Origin: JADGRF01 sp035274465
GTDB taxonomy: Bacteria; Myxococcota_A; Polyangia; Polyangiales; JAFGIB01
Direction: 5' to 3'
Assembly: GCA_035274465.1 (NCBI GenBank)
Contig: DATEOF010000103.1
Location: forward strand, 14,507 to 78,506
DNA length: 64,000 nt
Each line of letters starts with the position of its first letter. Positions within the stretch are counted from its first letter, which is position 1. The translations under genes and the position numbers were made by a program. A model generated the notes under the pieces. That model was not told where the DNA came from and did not search any database. It saw only the letters and a program-made list of their open reading frames with translations. Shown piece by piece: positions 1 to 9,661 of this stretch.

Positions 1-443
1 CCCAGTAGACCTGCCATGCTCGACACGTTCACGACGTGCGCTTCGTCGCTCGCTCTCAGGTGCGGCAAGAAGAACTTGCAACCGTACAGGACGCCCCACA
101 GGTTGACGCCGACGATCCATTCGAGATCGTCCAGCGAGTGGTCCTCGAACGCATGGGCGATCGTGACGCCGGCGTTGTTGATCAGGATCTCGACGTGGCC
201 GTGCGCCTCGAGCACTTCCACTGGCAGCGCCTCCATGCGTTGCTTGTTGGCGACGTCGGCCACGTGCACAGAGGCGCGCCGGCCAGTTTGACGCACGAGC
301 TCGGCACTCTCCTCGGCGGCCGGTCCGTTGATGTCCACGATCGCGAGGTCGCAGCCAGCGGCGGCGAGGCGCAGGCTGGTGGCCCGACCGATGCCGCTGC
401 CGGCGCCCGTGACCACGGCGACCCTGCCGGAGATGCGCTTCAT
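1..443 (-). CDS. Short-chain dehydrogenase/reductase (partial, C-terminus beyond window)
   Basis: Reading the minus strand from an ATG at 443, the protein begins MKRISGRVAVVTGAGSGIGR. This is the classical SDR Rossmann start with a TGxxxGIG nucleotide-binding motif. Further on it has the NNAG structural motif and a VNVSS segment carrying the serine expected just before the catalytic Tyr-x-x-x-Lys, which lies outside the window. It therefore oxidises or reduces an alcohol/ketone with NAD(P)H; the substrate is unknown. Its ATG overlaps the TGA of the upstream flavin oxidoreductase (ATGA at 440-443), so the two are almost certainly co-translated in one operon. The palindrome at 1695-1708 probably controls both. 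Confidence 0.9.
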   Translation of the reverse strand, partial: MKRISGRVAVVTGAGSGIGRATSLRLAAAGCDLAIVDINGPAAEESAELVRQTGRRASVHVADVANKQRMEALPVEVLEAHGHVEILINNAGVTIAHAFEDHSLDDLEWIVGVNLWGVLYGCKFFLPHLRASDEAHVVNVSSMAGLL

Positions 444-1642
444 CGCGGCCCGTCCAATACGCAGCGCACTCCGCCCATGTCCATCTCCGCGATGCACTCG
501 TTGCAACGGTTGCAGCGCGTTCGCGTCTTCGCGCCCGACTCGAGGTCGCGGATGAGCGCGGGGTCGGCGATCAGCGCGCGGCCCATGGCCACGAACTCGA
601 AGCCCTCGTCGATCGCCGCCTCGAGGTTGTCGATGGAGCTGGCGCCACCCAGGAGCACGAGCGGCAGACGCACCGCTCGCCTCAGCTCGCGTGCCATGGG
701 CAGAAAGAACAGCTCCTCGAACGGATACGCGCGCACGACGCGCTCGCCGAACCAGCGTAGGGCGAGCTGCTGCGCCCTGCTCTTTTCGGCCGCGATCATG
801 GCTCGCAGCGGACGGCCGCCGCGCAAGAGATAGAGCGGTGTGCGACTCGTGAACCCACCACTCAGCACCAGTGCATGTACACCGTCCGCCTCCAGGCGCT
901 GGGCGACGGTGATGGCGTCGTCGAGCTCGAGACCACCCTTGTATCCATCGCTCAGGTTGATCTTGGCGAGCACGGCGAGCCGGCTGCCCACTTCGCGCAG
1001 GACGCGCTCCACGACGCGCCGCGGGAAGCGGAGTCGATTGTCGATCGAGCCGCCGTAGGCATCGCGACGGCGATTCGCCGCGGGGCTCAAGAACTGACTC
1101 AACAAGTAGCCGTGTCCGAGGTGCACCTCGACGGCGTCGAAGCCTGCTCGGGCCGCGCGTTGTGCCGCAAGCGCAAAGTCATCGACGGTTCGATCGATGT
1201 CGCGCTCCGTCATGGCCGCCGCGAACGGAACGCCGGCCGTGAGACCGTAGGCGTTGAACGTTCGGCTGGGGCCGAGCGGCCGCCGATCGGTCACTGCAGC
1301 GTTCTTGGTGAAGAACCCGCAATGGCCGAGCTGCAGTGAAACCGCCGCGCCTTCGCGGTGAACTGCGTCCGTCAACGACCTGAGCCGAGACACGTTGGCC
1401 TCGCTCATGACCATCTGTCCCTCGAAGGTGCGCGCGTCGGGCGATACGGCACAATAGGCCACCGTGGTCATTCCGACGCCGCCAGCCGCGAGCGTACGGT
1501 GGTGCTCCACGAGCGCAGCAGACGGAGCTCCACCTGGGCTCATACCTTCGTAAGTCGCCGTCTTGATGGTGCGGTTGCGCAGCGTAAGCGGCCCAAGCGG
1601 TGCAGGGCTGAACACGGCGCGCCGAGCCTCGTGGGTCATCAT
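440..1642 (-). CDS. NADH:flavin oxidoreductase, Old Yellow Enzyme family
   Basis: A 400-residue FMN-dependent TIM-barrel enzyme of the Old Yellow Enzyme/2,4-dienoyl-CoA reductase group. The N-terminus has the family pattern FSPAPLGPLTLRNRTIKTAT. A HLGHGYLLSQFLSP segment matches the conserved HxxHGYLxxQFLSP stretch, and the phosphate-binding region reads FVAMGRALIADP. The C-terminus carries a cysteine cluster (CNRCNECI, then a further Cys) like the iron-sulphur ligands of the long dienoyl-CoA reductases, although the extra C-terminal domains are absent. It likely reduces an activated C=C bond. It is the first gene of an operon with the overlapping SDR and is divergent from the lipoprotein at 1912. 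The pair and the operator-like palindromes suggest inducible catabolism of a hydrophobic or xenobiotic ketone (inference). Confidence 0.93.
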   Translation of the reverse strand: MMTHEARRAVFSPAPLGPLTLRNRTIKTATYEGMSPGGAPSAALVEHHRTLAAGGVGMTTVAYCAVSPDARTFEGQMVMSEANVSRLRSLTDAVHREGAAVSLQLGHCGFFTKNAAVTDRRPLGPSRTFNAYGLTAGVPFAAAMTERDIDRTVDDFALAAQRAARAGFDAVEVHLGHGYLLSQFLSPAANRRRDAYGGSIDNRLRFPRRVVERVLREVGSRLAVLAKINLSDGYKGGLELDDAITVAQRLEADGVHALVLSGGFTSRTPLYLLRGGRPLRAMIAAEKSRAQQLALRWFGERVVRAYPFEELFFLPMARELRRAVRLPLVLLGGASSIDNLEAAIDEGFEFVAMGRALIADPALIRDLESGAKTRTRCNRCNECIAEMDMGGVRCVLDGPR

Positions 1643-1694
1643 GAACTTGGGATTCCGAGAGCGGGAGCGTGCACGGAACGCGTTTTCTTCTCAA

Positions 1695-1708
1695 TAGAAC
1701 ACGTTCTA
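1695..1708. promoter_or_regulatory. Palindromic operator, copy 1 (upstream of the OYE-SDR operon)
   Basis: TAGAACACGTTCTA, two perfect 6-base arms around AC, lies 53 bases upstream of the flavin oxidoreductase start. With two flanking bases on one side (CAA) and one on the other (C), it matches the copy at 1876-1889 at 17 of 18 positions. The AAC-N2-GTT core and length resemble operators of TetR-type repressors of lipid or steroid catabolism such as KstR. That resemblance is from memory, and no regulator gene is adjacent. Confidence 0.65.
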
Positions 1709-1875
1709 CGGCAGTAGACCACGGTCCTGATCTCGCAGCAATCCCGTCGTGCGCGCTGATCGACCGTATGCTTCATCCCAATCCGGAGACGTCGCATAAG
1801 TTATGTCACGGTTCGTCAGACGCAGTCAGGTGGACAAATCCGTGGGCAGCAACCTTTACTCTGGTGGCGTGGCAA

Positions 1876-1889
1876 TAGAACATGTTCTA
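1876..1889. promoter_or_regulatory. Palindromic operator, copy 2 (at the lipoprotein promoter)
   Basis: TAGAACATGTTCTA is a perfect 14-base palindrome, embedded in CAATAGAACATGTTCTAC (1873-1890). It ends 10 bases before the GGAGG ribosome site of the lipoprotein at 1912. A bound repressor here would block transcription or initiation of that gene. It differs from copy 1 by one central base. Confidence 0.65.
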
Positions 1890-1911
1890 CACGATCACCG
1901 GAGGTGCTGGC

Positions 1912-3108
1912 ATGGAGCCTCTTGCAGTCCGCTTGCCGCTGTTGCTCGCGTTCGCGCTGCTTGGTCTCGCCTGCAAGACCGCTACGGACAAGGTGCTGGT
2001 ACCAGACCAGGCGGCCGGCGCACAGGGCGTGACCGGAGCGGCCGGCGTGCCAGCACCACCGCCGACCCCGAGTGACTCGAGCACGATGGCCGGTGCGCCC
2101 GAGCAACCGGTGGACAGCACGCCGATGCAGCCGTCAGCTGCCGGCATGACCGGCAGCACGGGCGGCCGCGAAGCCCAGCCACCTGCGGCGATGCCGACTG
2201 CAGGGAGCACTGGCAGCGGAGGTGAGAAAGCGCCTGCGGCTTCGGCAGGCATGGCTGGGAGCATCGAGACCGGAAGCAGCGCGGGCGGCATGATGCCTTC
2301 GCAGCCGATGGGCGCGACCGAAGCGGACTGCGACTTCACGGGTGTGTGGATCGCCAAGCAGTTGACCGTGAGTGAAGCGCTCGGCCTGCCGCAGACCAGC
2401 AACAGCTGGCTCTACCTGGAACTTCAACAGACCGGCCACGACGTGGTGGTCACGAAGTCGCTCGAGTGCGGCGTCGAGGTGCGGGGTACGGCGACGGTGA
2501 CGTTGTCGCGCGCCACGCTCGAATCGGCGCTCCTGACGAATTCTCAGGTCGGGCGCAAGGCCACGCTCAAGAAGGTCGACGGCAAGTGCGCGTTCGAGAC
2601 CAAGCGCTTTTGGAAGGTCCGGGGGGCTGACGAGCAGCGCTTCCTGCCGAACGGAGGGCGCGACTCCATGGATGAGATACCCAAGGCCGCCATGGACAAG
2701 CCGCTGCCGACAGCGACCAAGACGGATGGCGCCGTCGACACGGAGGGCGACGGGAAGTTAGGAATGGCATTTCAAGTGTCAGGTATCATCACCGGCGTTC
2801 GCAACTCGGTGCAGAGGGAGTGGTCGACCTGGTTCACGAAGCCGGGCTTCGAGATCCAACCGAGCAACGATTGGCCGAACGAGCTCACCATCGCCGCCGA
2901 CTTCGACAATGAAGAGGCGATCCTGTCTCCGTCGAGCGGGCTCTTGGCAGCAAGTGGCCAACCCGCACGCGGTGCGCCGCATCAGCTCAAGCTCCGGTTC
3001 CTGGGACGCGATCGCTCGGATCCTCGCGCCGCAGCCATCATGAAGGCCAACGACATCGACACTTGCTTCGCGATTCAGGATGCGATGACCGCCGAGACGA
3101 TCGAGTGA
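1912..3108 (+). CDS. Secreted lipoprotein with Pro/Gly/Ala-rich linker, function unknown
   Basis: A 398-residue predicted lipoprotein. The ATG at 1912 is chosen because GGAGG (1900-1904) sits 7 bases upstream and the first residues form a signal peptide with lipobox LGLAC. The in-frame ATG at 1882 lies inside the palindromic operator and has no ribosome site. After the lipid-anchored Cys comes a low-complexity linker of about 110 residues rich in A, G, P, S and T. A compact C-terminal domain of about 260 residues follows, with several Cys and many beta-prone segments; I do not recognise it. The shared operator suggests co-regulation with the divergent OYE-SDR operon, so it may bind or process the same substrate at the cell surface (inference). 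Confidence 0.85.
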   Translation: MEPLAVRLPLLLAFALLGLACKTATDKVLVPDQAAGAQGVTGAAGVPAPPPTPSDSSTMAGAPEQPVDSTPMQPSAAGMTGSTGGREAQPPAAMPTAGSTGSGGEKAPAASAGMAGSIETGSSAGGMMPSQPMGATEADCDFTGVWIAKQLTVSEALGLPQTSNSWLYLELQQTGHDVVVTKSLECGVEVRGTATVTLSRATLESALLTNSQVGRKATLKKVDGKCAFETKRFWKVRGADEQRFLPNGGRDSMDEIPKAAMDKPLPTATKTDGAVDTEGDGKLGMAFQVSGIITGVRNSVQREWSTWFTKPGFEIQPSNDWPNELTIAADFDNEEAILSPSSGLLAASGQPARGAPHQLKLRFLGRDRSDPRAAAIMKANDIDTCFAIQDAMTAETIE

Positions 3109-3181
3109 GCCCGCAGCATGGATCGTGCACCTCGAGATCAGTACGGCGCCTGACCCAGCCGGAAGAGATCGTGCGCGCCAG

Positions 3182-3849
3182 TCAGCCCTGCTTCACCCAG
3201 CGCATCGAGTAGTACTGGCGCGTGGGGTCGGTGTCCGACGGCTTGTGCGAACAGGACAGCACTTTGCCGCCGAAGGCTTCGACGAAGCCGCTCATGTAGC
3301 CTTCGATCAGGCCCGGGACGTGGGCCTCGCCGGCCGCGATGACCACGGACCCCGGCTGATAGCTTTGCGTCACGATCAGATCGGTCGGCAGCGTGCCGCG
3401 CAGATTCGCGTTCCAGACCCGGCCCCAGTCCTTCAGGATCTGCTCGGCAGCAGAGAAGCCCTGTTGCACGAACACCGGCTTGGCACGCAGGATGTTGTTC
3501 TTTCCGACGCGCACGATGGCGTCGTGCGGAATGCCGTAGGTGAGCCTGTGGCTCTTATCGACCCGCCTGAGAATCGATCCGCGCAGCACAGCTCGCCAGT
3601 CATACCTTCCGGCAGCTCGCAGACCTCGCTGGCGCACATGAATTTGTCGGAGGACGTCTCATCGGGATCTTTCGTGACATCGGCTGGCTCACCAGTCCCA
3701 CCGGTCGAGTCGTCGCCGCCGCAAGCGGCGAGCGAATTCCACGCGCAAGCAGAGAGGACGGTGAAGATCCAACGCCGAATGCGGCGACGGTCTGTTGCAG
3801 TTGCTTGCGTCGATCGGCCCGCCGTATGCCCACTCGCATTGGTCGACAT
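3182..3849 (-). pseudogene. Frameshifted lipoprotein
   Basis: From an ATG at 3849 the minus strand encodes a basic N-terminus, a hydrophobic stretch and lipobox SLAAC followed by GGDDSTGGTGE, a typical lipoprotein start. It then has a Cys-rich segment up to about 3560. Coding-like sequence continues in another frame (segment IPHDAIVRVGKNNILRAKP onwards) to a stop at 3182. The two halves together make about 220 residues. A single indel near 3560 separates them, either a real mutation or a sequencing error. The function is unknown. Confidence 0.55.
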
Positions 3850-3897
3850 TGTACCTCGGACCGAGGGTGTAGCGCAGACATATCGGGCTGTCGACGC

Positions 3898-4020
3898 CCC
3901 GAGCGCGCCCGACGCCGCGAGCTGCTGCGCTCGGTCCAGATCGGCTTGCGCGCGCTGCAGGTTCGTCTCGGCTTGACGCGAGGCCTCAGTCGCGACGATC
4001 GAACCCACCTCAAGCCGTCT
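3898..4020 (-). pseudogene. Fragment of an RND/HlyD-type membrane fusion protein
   Basis: About 40 codons, open upstream of the lipoprotein, encode a helical-hairpin sequence containing EASRQAETNLQRAQADLDRA and QQLAASGALGAS. This is the look of the coiled-coil region of a periplasmic efflux adaptor. There is no lipoyl domain, no start and no membrane partner nearby, so I read it as a scrap left by rearrangement. Confidence 0.35.
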
Positions 4021-4083
4021 CCCGCGTGTAGCTCTTGCGATGGTATGGTGCCGCCCGGAAAGAAACTCGGGCAGACCTCGGCC

Positions 4084-5175
4084 ATGACAACACATCGACT
4101 GATCGGCGCACGCGTCTCGCTCTACACAGGTAAAGTCCGCGCCTACTTGCAATACAAAGATATACCGTTCGTCGAAGTCGCAGCGACGCGCGAAGTCTAT
4201 CGAGACCTGATCGTGCCGCGCACCGGGGTACGCTTCATACCCGTGCTGATCTCCGACGATGACATCGCGATACAGGACTCCACCGAGATCATCGACTTCC
4301 TCGAGCGACGCTACCCCGCAGCGCGTGTGTACCCCGACGGAGCAATCCAGCACCTAGTCTCGTTGATCCTGGAGACGTACGCCGATGAATGGCTCGTCGT
4401 ACCCGCCATGCACTACCGCTGGAACGTGCCGGAGAATCGCGCGTTCGCGATCGCCGAATTCGGCCGGCTGTCGGCCCCGGACGCGAGCCCGCAAGCTCAG
4501 CTCGAGATCGGCGAAAAGCTTGCCGGTCCGTTCGCGGGAGCACTGCCGGCACTCGGAGTCAGCGAGGCGACCATCCCGGCGATCGAGACGAGCTACCACG
4601 AGTTTCTCGCAGAGTTCGACCATCACCTCGCGTCCCACCCGTTCCTGCTGGGCACCCGACCGTCGATCGCCGACTTCGGCTTCTTCGGTCCGTTGTACGC
4701 GCACCTCTACCGCGACCCGGGCTCCGGACGACTCATGCACGACGTCGCACCACGCGTGCACGCCTGGGTCGAGCGCATGCTCGAGCCCGTTCCGCGTTCG
4801 GGCGACTTCCTGCCGAACGACGCGGTGCCGGACACGCTGCTCCCGATCATCGCGCGCATGGTCCGCGAGTTCGGGCCAGTGCTCAAGAGCACGATCGATC
4901 GCCTCGCAGCCAGCGCAGCCGAGATCGGTGCGAATGCCGTACCGCGCGCGCTCGGCCGGCACGAGTTCAAATTGGGCGCGGCGTCGGGCACACGCATGGC
5001 GTATCCATTCAACCTGTGGCGCTGGCAACGCGCGCATGACCAGCACAGCTCGCTCTCATCCGAAGGACAGGAACGTGCCGTGTCCCTGTTGGCTGCAACG
5101 AGCGTCGTGCCTCTGCTCGAGCAACCGATCTCGCCGCGTCTCACACGTCGCGACAATCGATTGTTTCTCGCCTGA
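4084..5175 (+). CDS. Glutathione S-transferase family protein
   Basis: A 363-residue protein. Residues 1-75 form a thioredoxin-like GST N-domain, with RVSLYTGKVRAYLQY at the glutathione-side start, the cis-proline-type segment GVRFIPVLISDD and the typical IQDSTEIIDFLERRYP. An all-helical C-domain follows, with HPFLLGTRPSIADFGFFGPL matching the GST N-capping/hydrophobic-staple region. It is longer than usual GSTs (about 210) owing to an extended helical tail. The ATG at 4084 is chosen because it directly precedes the domain; the open frame extends upstream without a ribosome site. It may conjugate or isomerise hydrophobic electrophiles. The substrate is unknown. Confidence 0.85.
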   Translation: MTTHRLIGARVSLYTGKVRAYLQYKDIPFVEVAATREVYRDLIVPRTGVRFIPVLISDDDIAIQDSTEIIDFLERRYPAARVYPDGAIQHLVSLILETYADEWLVVPAMHYRWNVPENRAFAIAEFGRLSAPDASPQAQLEIGEKLAGPFAGALPALGVSEATIPAIETSYHEFLAEFDHHLASHPFLLGTRPSIADFGFFGPLYAHLYRDPGSGRLMHDVAPRVHAWVERMLEPVPRSGDFLPNDAVPDTLLPIIARMVREFGPVLKSTIDRLAASAAEIGANAVPRALGRHEFKLGAASGTRMAYPFNLWRWQRAHDQHSSLSSEGQERAVSLLAATSVVPLLEQPISPRLTRRDNRLFLA

Positions 5176-5439
5176 CTCAGCTGCGGCAACCTGATGCGCT
5201 GCCTCGCCTGCTGCGGATTCGTCGGCGCCTCGTGGCTCAAGCTCGCGTGCAGCCGATTGGCTTGCGAACGCCAGGGATGCTCGAGGCGCCAAAATCGCCA
5301 CACCCGCGGGTGCTCGACATGTCCCCCTCCTCCCTGAGCACACGCCCACGGACGTGACGGTTTCACGAGAAAAAGCGTCGGCGACAACGTCCGCCGTCGA
5401 GCAGACCGGTCAGCGAGAGTGCTACAACGACCGATTGAA

Positions 5440-8400
5440 ATGACGGATGCGTTCTCTGGAGGAGGTGAGCTCGGGCGCCTCATTCGATCGCTCGACTGGT
5501 CGCAGACGCCACTCGGCCCCATCGATCGATGGCCGCAGAGCTTGAAGACGTCCGTCAGTCTCATCTTGAGCTCGCAGCATCCCATGTGGATCGGGTGGGG
5601 GCCCGAAGCCACATTCCTCTACAACGATGCGTACATTCCGGTCCTCAGCCTTGCGAAGCACCCGTGGGCGCTCGGCCGACCCGCCGCCGAAGTCTGGGCC
5701 GAAATCTGGGACGTCTGCGGCCCTCTTGCTGAGAAGGTGTTCCGCCAGGCGGAGCCGACCTTCGTCGAAGACGTTCGCCTCTTCATGAATCGCGGCGACT
5801 ACGTCGAGGAGACCTACTACTCCTTCTCGTACAGCCCGATCCGCGACGAGTCCGGTGGCATTGGCGGACTCTTCTGCCCATCGGCGGAGACGACGTCGCG
5901 CATCCTGAACGCGCGGCGCCTGAAAACCCTGTCGGCGCTCACCGCTGGCGCGCTCGTGCAGTCGACGATCGAGTCCGCGTGCGCGTCCGCTGTCGAGACC
6001 CTCGCCGAAAACAAGGACGACGTTCCGGTCGCGCTCCTGTACCTCGCGAGCGACGATGGCGCGCAGCTTCATCTCCAGAGCGCCTACGGCGCGACGGACG
6101 AGACACTCGTTCCGAAGACGGTCGTCATCGAGGCCGGACACCCAGTCTGGCCGTTTACTCACGTCGCTCGATCCGCACAGGCGGTGGTCGTCGCGACGTC
6201 ACACCTCGACAGCCTGCCGCTCGGCCTCGCCGACCAACGCGTTCGCGAGGCGATCTCGCTCCCCGTCCTCTCGTCGCATGGGCAGCAAGCTCCGATGGGC
6301 GTCCTCGTCATGGGCGTCAACCCCGCGCGCAAGCTCGATCCCGAGTATCGAACCTTCTACGACCTCGTGGCGGCGCAGATCGCGCGCGCCATTCACAACG
6401 CGCGCACGGTCGAGACCGAAACGCGCCGCGCCGACATGCTAGCCGCGCTCGATCGCGCGAAGACCGACTTCTTTTCGAACGTGAGCCACGAGTTCCGCAC
6501 GCCGCTCACGTTGATGCTCGGCCCCATGGACGAGGCGCTCGCCGCGCCCGGCGGAGCGCTCCAAGGCGAGTCGCTCGAGACCGTGCAGCGCAATGCGGCC
6601 CGGCTGCTCAAGCTCGTGAACACGCTCCTCGACTTCTCGCGCATGGAGGCGGGGCGCATACGCGCGAGATTCGAACCCGTCGATCTCTCCGTGCTCACCG
6701 CCGACCTCGCGAGCGCCTTCCGCTCCGCGATGGAACGAGGTGGACTTCGTTTCGACGTGGATTGCCCGCCGCTGCCCGAACCGGTCTACGTCGACCACGA
6801 CATGTGGGAGAAGATCGTCCTCAACCTGCTCTCGAACGCGCTGAAGTTCACCTTCGAAGGCGCGGTCCGCGTCGCACTGCGCAGCGTCGACGATCGCGTC
6901 GAGCTCACGGTATCGGATACCGGTGCAGGCATCCCGGAGCACGAGCTTCCGCGCCTGTTCGAGCGCTTTCACCGCATCGAAGAAACGCGCTCGCGTACGC
7001 ACGAGGGCTCTGGCATTGGGCTCGCCCTCGTGCGCGATCTCGTCGCCCTACACGGAGGCGACATCCGCGCGACCAGCCGCGTCGGCGAGGGCACGACGTT
7101 CACGGTCACGCTTCCCACGGGCTTTGCGCACCTGCCCGAGGATCGCGTCGACACGAAGCAGGCGTCCCCGAAGGCGTCATTCAGCGTTGCCTCGGCGTAC
7201 GTGAAAGAGGCGCTCCGGTGGCTTCCGGACACCGAGGACTCCGCCCACGCCGAGGTGCACACGCCGCCCGGAGCCGCACACGTCCTGCTTGCGGACGACA
7301 ATTCCGACATGCGCACGTACGTCTCGCGTCTTCTCCGTCCGCACTGGGACGTCGAGGTGGCCGCCGACGGCGCGGAGGCGCTCGCCGCTGCGCGACGCCG
7401 CCGGCCCGATCTCGTCGTCACCGATGTGATGATGCCGAACCTCGACGGTTTTGGTCTGCTGCGCGAGCTCCGCGCCGATCCGAGCCTCCGCGCCGTTCCC
7501 GTCATCATGCTGTCCGCACGGGCCGGCGAAGAGGCGCGCGTCGAAGGGGTCGAGGCCGGTGCCGACGACTACCTCGTGAAGCCTTTCTCGGCGCGGGAGC
7601 TCGTCGCGCGCGTCGGGTCGCTCCTCCAGCTCGCCGAGCTCCGCAGCGTCCTCGACAAGGAGCGCACGCTGCGAGCCCTCGCGCAGGCGGCGGCGAACCT
7701 CGGGGTGTACGAGTGGGATCTGCGCTCGGACAAGATCCACTGGTCTCCGGAGCTCTACGAGCTCCTCGGCCTCATCCCGGGTGAAGTGGAGCCCTCCGTC
7801 GACGCGTGGACGTCGCGCATCGTCGAAGAGGACCGCGATGAAGCGTGGGCGGCCTTCAACGCCACGATCGCGAAACGCCTCCCGAGGTTCGAGGTGGAGC
7901 TCCGCCTGCGGACGAAGAACGGTGTCGTCCGTCACCTGCGGCTCTACCAAGCGATCAGCTACGACCCGAAAGGAGAGCCCGTTCGCCTCGTCGGAGCCGC
8001 GCTCGACATCCAGCCCATCGTCGAGCGGCGCGATCTCGAACAGACCCGCCTCCGCGAGCGGCTCGCCGTGGCCGACGAAGAGCGGCGACGCCTGCTGAGT
8101 CTGCTCGGCAGCGCGCCTGCGATCATGAACTACATGCGCGGTCCCGAGCTCGTCATGGAGTTCGTCCACCCGCTCGCGATGAAGTTCTACCGCGGCCGCG
8201 ACCCGCGAAACCGGCCGCTCCTCGAGGCCTTTCCCGAGCTCCGCGATCAACCGTTTGCCGCGCGTCTTCGCCGCGTGCTCGAGACTGGCGAGACGTTGCA
8301 CCACGAGCGCGAGCTCGCGCGCTTCGAGATCGAGGGGCAGATCGAGAAGAGCTACTGGACCTCGACGTACCTGCCGGTTCGCGACGGTGCGGGCAACATC

Positions 8401-9615
8401 GATGGCGTGCTCACCTTCGACCTCGACGTCACCGCGGTCGTCCGCGCCGACGAGGAACGCGAGGCGCTGCTCGCCGCCGCCGAAGAGGCGAATCGTGCGA
8501 AGGATGACTTCATCGCCATGCTCGGGCACGAGCTGCGCAACCCTCTCGCGCCCATCCTCACGGCGACGCAGCTCCTTCGACTGCGCGGCAGCGACGCGAT
8601 GCTCCGCGAGGTGAACGTCATCGAACGGCAGGCGCAGCACCTCGTGCGGCTCGTCGACGATCTGCTCGACGTGTCACGCATCACGAGCCGCAAGGTCACG
8701 CTCGCCAAGGAGAGCGTCGAGGTCGCAGAGGTCGTCGCGCTGGCGATCGAGACCGCGAGCCCAATCATCGAGAGCGCACGCCACACGCTCGTCGCAGAGG
8801 TCCCGAAGGACGGCATGGTCGTGGAAGTCGATCGCGTGCGTATGGCGCAAGTGATCGCCAATCTCCTGACCAACGCCGCGAAGTACACGCCGCCCGGCGG
8901 TCGCATCCGCGTCGCGACAACGCTCGATGGCGACGACATCGTGATCGCGGTCGAGGACAATGGGGCTGGGATCTCGGCCGAGCTCTTGCCCAAAGTGTTT
9001 GACCTGTTCGTACAGGCGCGGCAGACGCTCGCGCGTTCGCAGGGCGGCCTCGGGCTCGGGCTCACGATCGTGCGCAGTCTCGTGACGATGCACGGCGGGA
9101 GCGTCACCGCCGAGAGCGATGGGCTCGCGAAGGGCAGCCGCTTCACGATCCGGCTTCCCGTGTCGAAGGTGCGCGCGCGCGTTTCCACGGTGCCGTCCGC
9201 TCCGAAGCGCGTCGAGTCGCGACGCGAGCGGGTACTGGTGGTCGACGACAACGCCGACGCCGCGGAGATGCTGTGTGCCGCACTCGAAGCGCTCGGGTAC
9301 CGCACGGCGGTCGCGAATGACGGCCCGCAGGCGCTGCGCGTCCTAGACGACATGAAGCCGGATGTCGCGCTCCTCGACATCGGGCTTCCCGTGATGGATG
9401 GCTACGAGCTCGCGCAGCGGATGCAGGTGCAGCAGCCGGGCATCGATCTGTTCGCGATCAGCGGCTACGGGCAAGACTCCGACCTGAAGCGCTCGCGCGA
9501 GGTGGGTTTCCGCCAGCACCTCACGAAACCAGTCGATCTCGAGGCACTGGCGCGGCTCCTCGAGGGCCGCCGCAGCGAACGCGGAACTCACGATGGGACA
9601 CACACGCGGGCCTAG
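5440..9615 (+). CDS. Giant hybrid histidine kinase (PAS-GAF-HK-REC-PAS-PAS-HK-REC)
   Basis: About 1391 residues with two complete kinase-receiver sets. An N-terminal PAS-like sensor (about 1-160) is followed by GAF (165-320). HisKA 1 carries the phosphoacceptor in VSHEFRTPL (His350), then HATPase 1 with NLLSNALKF, DTGAGIP and GSGIGLAL, then REC 1 (Asp662 in VVTDVMMP). Two PAS domains follow (about 740-990). HisKA 2 has MLGHELRNPL (His1030), then HATPase 2 with DNGAGIS and GLGLGL, and a terminal REC 2 (Asp1313 in LLDIGLPVMDG). There are no membrane helices, so it is probably a soluble sensor running an internal phosphorelay. An in-frame GTG at 5419 is an alternative start; neither start has a clear ribosome site. 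It is convergent with the next kinase, 46 bases away. Confidence 0.93.
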   Translation: MTDAFSGGGELGRLIRSLDWSQTPLGPIDRWPQSLKTSVSLILSSQHPMWIGWGPEATFLYNDAYIPVLSLAKHPWALGRPAAEVWAEIWDVCGPLAEKVFRQAEPTFVEDVRLFMNRGDYVEETYYSFSYSPIRDESGGIGGLFCPSAETTSRILNARRLKTLSALTAGALVQSTIESACASAVETLAENKDDVPVALLYLASDDGAQLHLQSAYGATDETLVPKTVVIEAGHPVWPFTHVARSAQAVVVATSHLDSLPLGLADQRVREAISLPVLSSHGQQAPMGVLVMGVNPARKLDPEYRTFYDLVAAQIARAIHNARTVETETRRADMLAALDRAKTDFFSNVSHEFRTPLTLMLGPMDEALAAPGGALQGESLETVQRNAARLLKLVNTLLDFSRMEAGRIRARFEPVDLSVLTADLASAFRSAMERGGLRFDVDCPPLPEPVYVDHDMWEKIVLNLLSNALKFTFEGAVRVALRSVDDRVELTVSDTGAGIPEHELPRLFERFHRIEETRSRTHEGSGIGLALVRDLVALHGGDIRATSRVGEGTTFTVTLPTGFAHLPEDRVDTKQASPKASFSVASAYVKEALRWLPDTEDSAHAEVHTPPGAAHVLLADDNSDMRTYVSRLLRPHWDVEVAADGAEALAAARRRRPDLVVTDVMMPNLDGFGLLRELRADPSLRAVPVIMLSARAGEEARVEGVEAGADDYLVKPFSARELVARVGSLLQLAELRSVLDKERTLRALAQAAANLGVYEWDLRSDKIHWSPELYELLGLIPGEVEPSVDAWTSRIVEEDRDEAWAAFNATIAKRLPRFEVELRLRTKNGVVRHLRLYQAISYDPKGEPVRLVGAALDIQPIVERRDLEQTRLRERLAVADEERRRLLSLLGSAPAIMNYMRGPELVMEFVHPLAMKFYRGRDPRNRPLLEAFPELRDQPFAARLRRVLETGETLHHERELARFEIEGQIEKSYWTSTYLPVRDGAGNIDGVLTFDLDVTAVVRADEEREALLAAAEEANRAKDDFIAMLGHELRNPLAPILTATQLLRLRGSDAMLREVNVIERQAQHLVRLVDDLLDVSRITSRKVTLAKESVEVAEVVALAIETASPIIESARHTLVAEVPKDGMVVEVDRVRMAQVIANLLTNAAKYTPPGGRIRVATTLDGDDIVIAVEDNGAGISAELLPKVFDLFVQARQTLARSQGGLGLGLTIVRSLVTMHGGSVTAESDGLAKGSRFTIRLPVSKVRARVSTVPSAPKRVESRRERVLVVDDNADAAEMLCAALEALGYRTAVANDGPQALRVLDDMKPDVALLDIGLPVMDGYELAQRMQVQQPGIDLFAISGYGQDSDLKRSREVGFRQHLTKPVDLEALARLLEGRRSERGTHDGTHTRA

Positions 9616-9661
9616 AGCGCCGAACAATTTGAAACGCCGCGGCCTGCGTTGCGCTCAATTG

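Noticed and set aside
36..833. Long plus-strand frames opposite the OYE and SDR genes
   Set aside because: They lie wholly antisense to two strongly conserved enzymes and have no motif or ribosome site; they are GC-driven shadows.
5979..7784. A 601-codon frame inside the first hybrid kinase
   Set aside because: Arg-rich composition and no recognisable domain; it is a +2 shadow of the kinase gene.
7177..8640. A 487-codon antisense frame under the kinase
   Set aside because: No motif, and the sense strand encodes PAS and HisKA domains with intact signatures.
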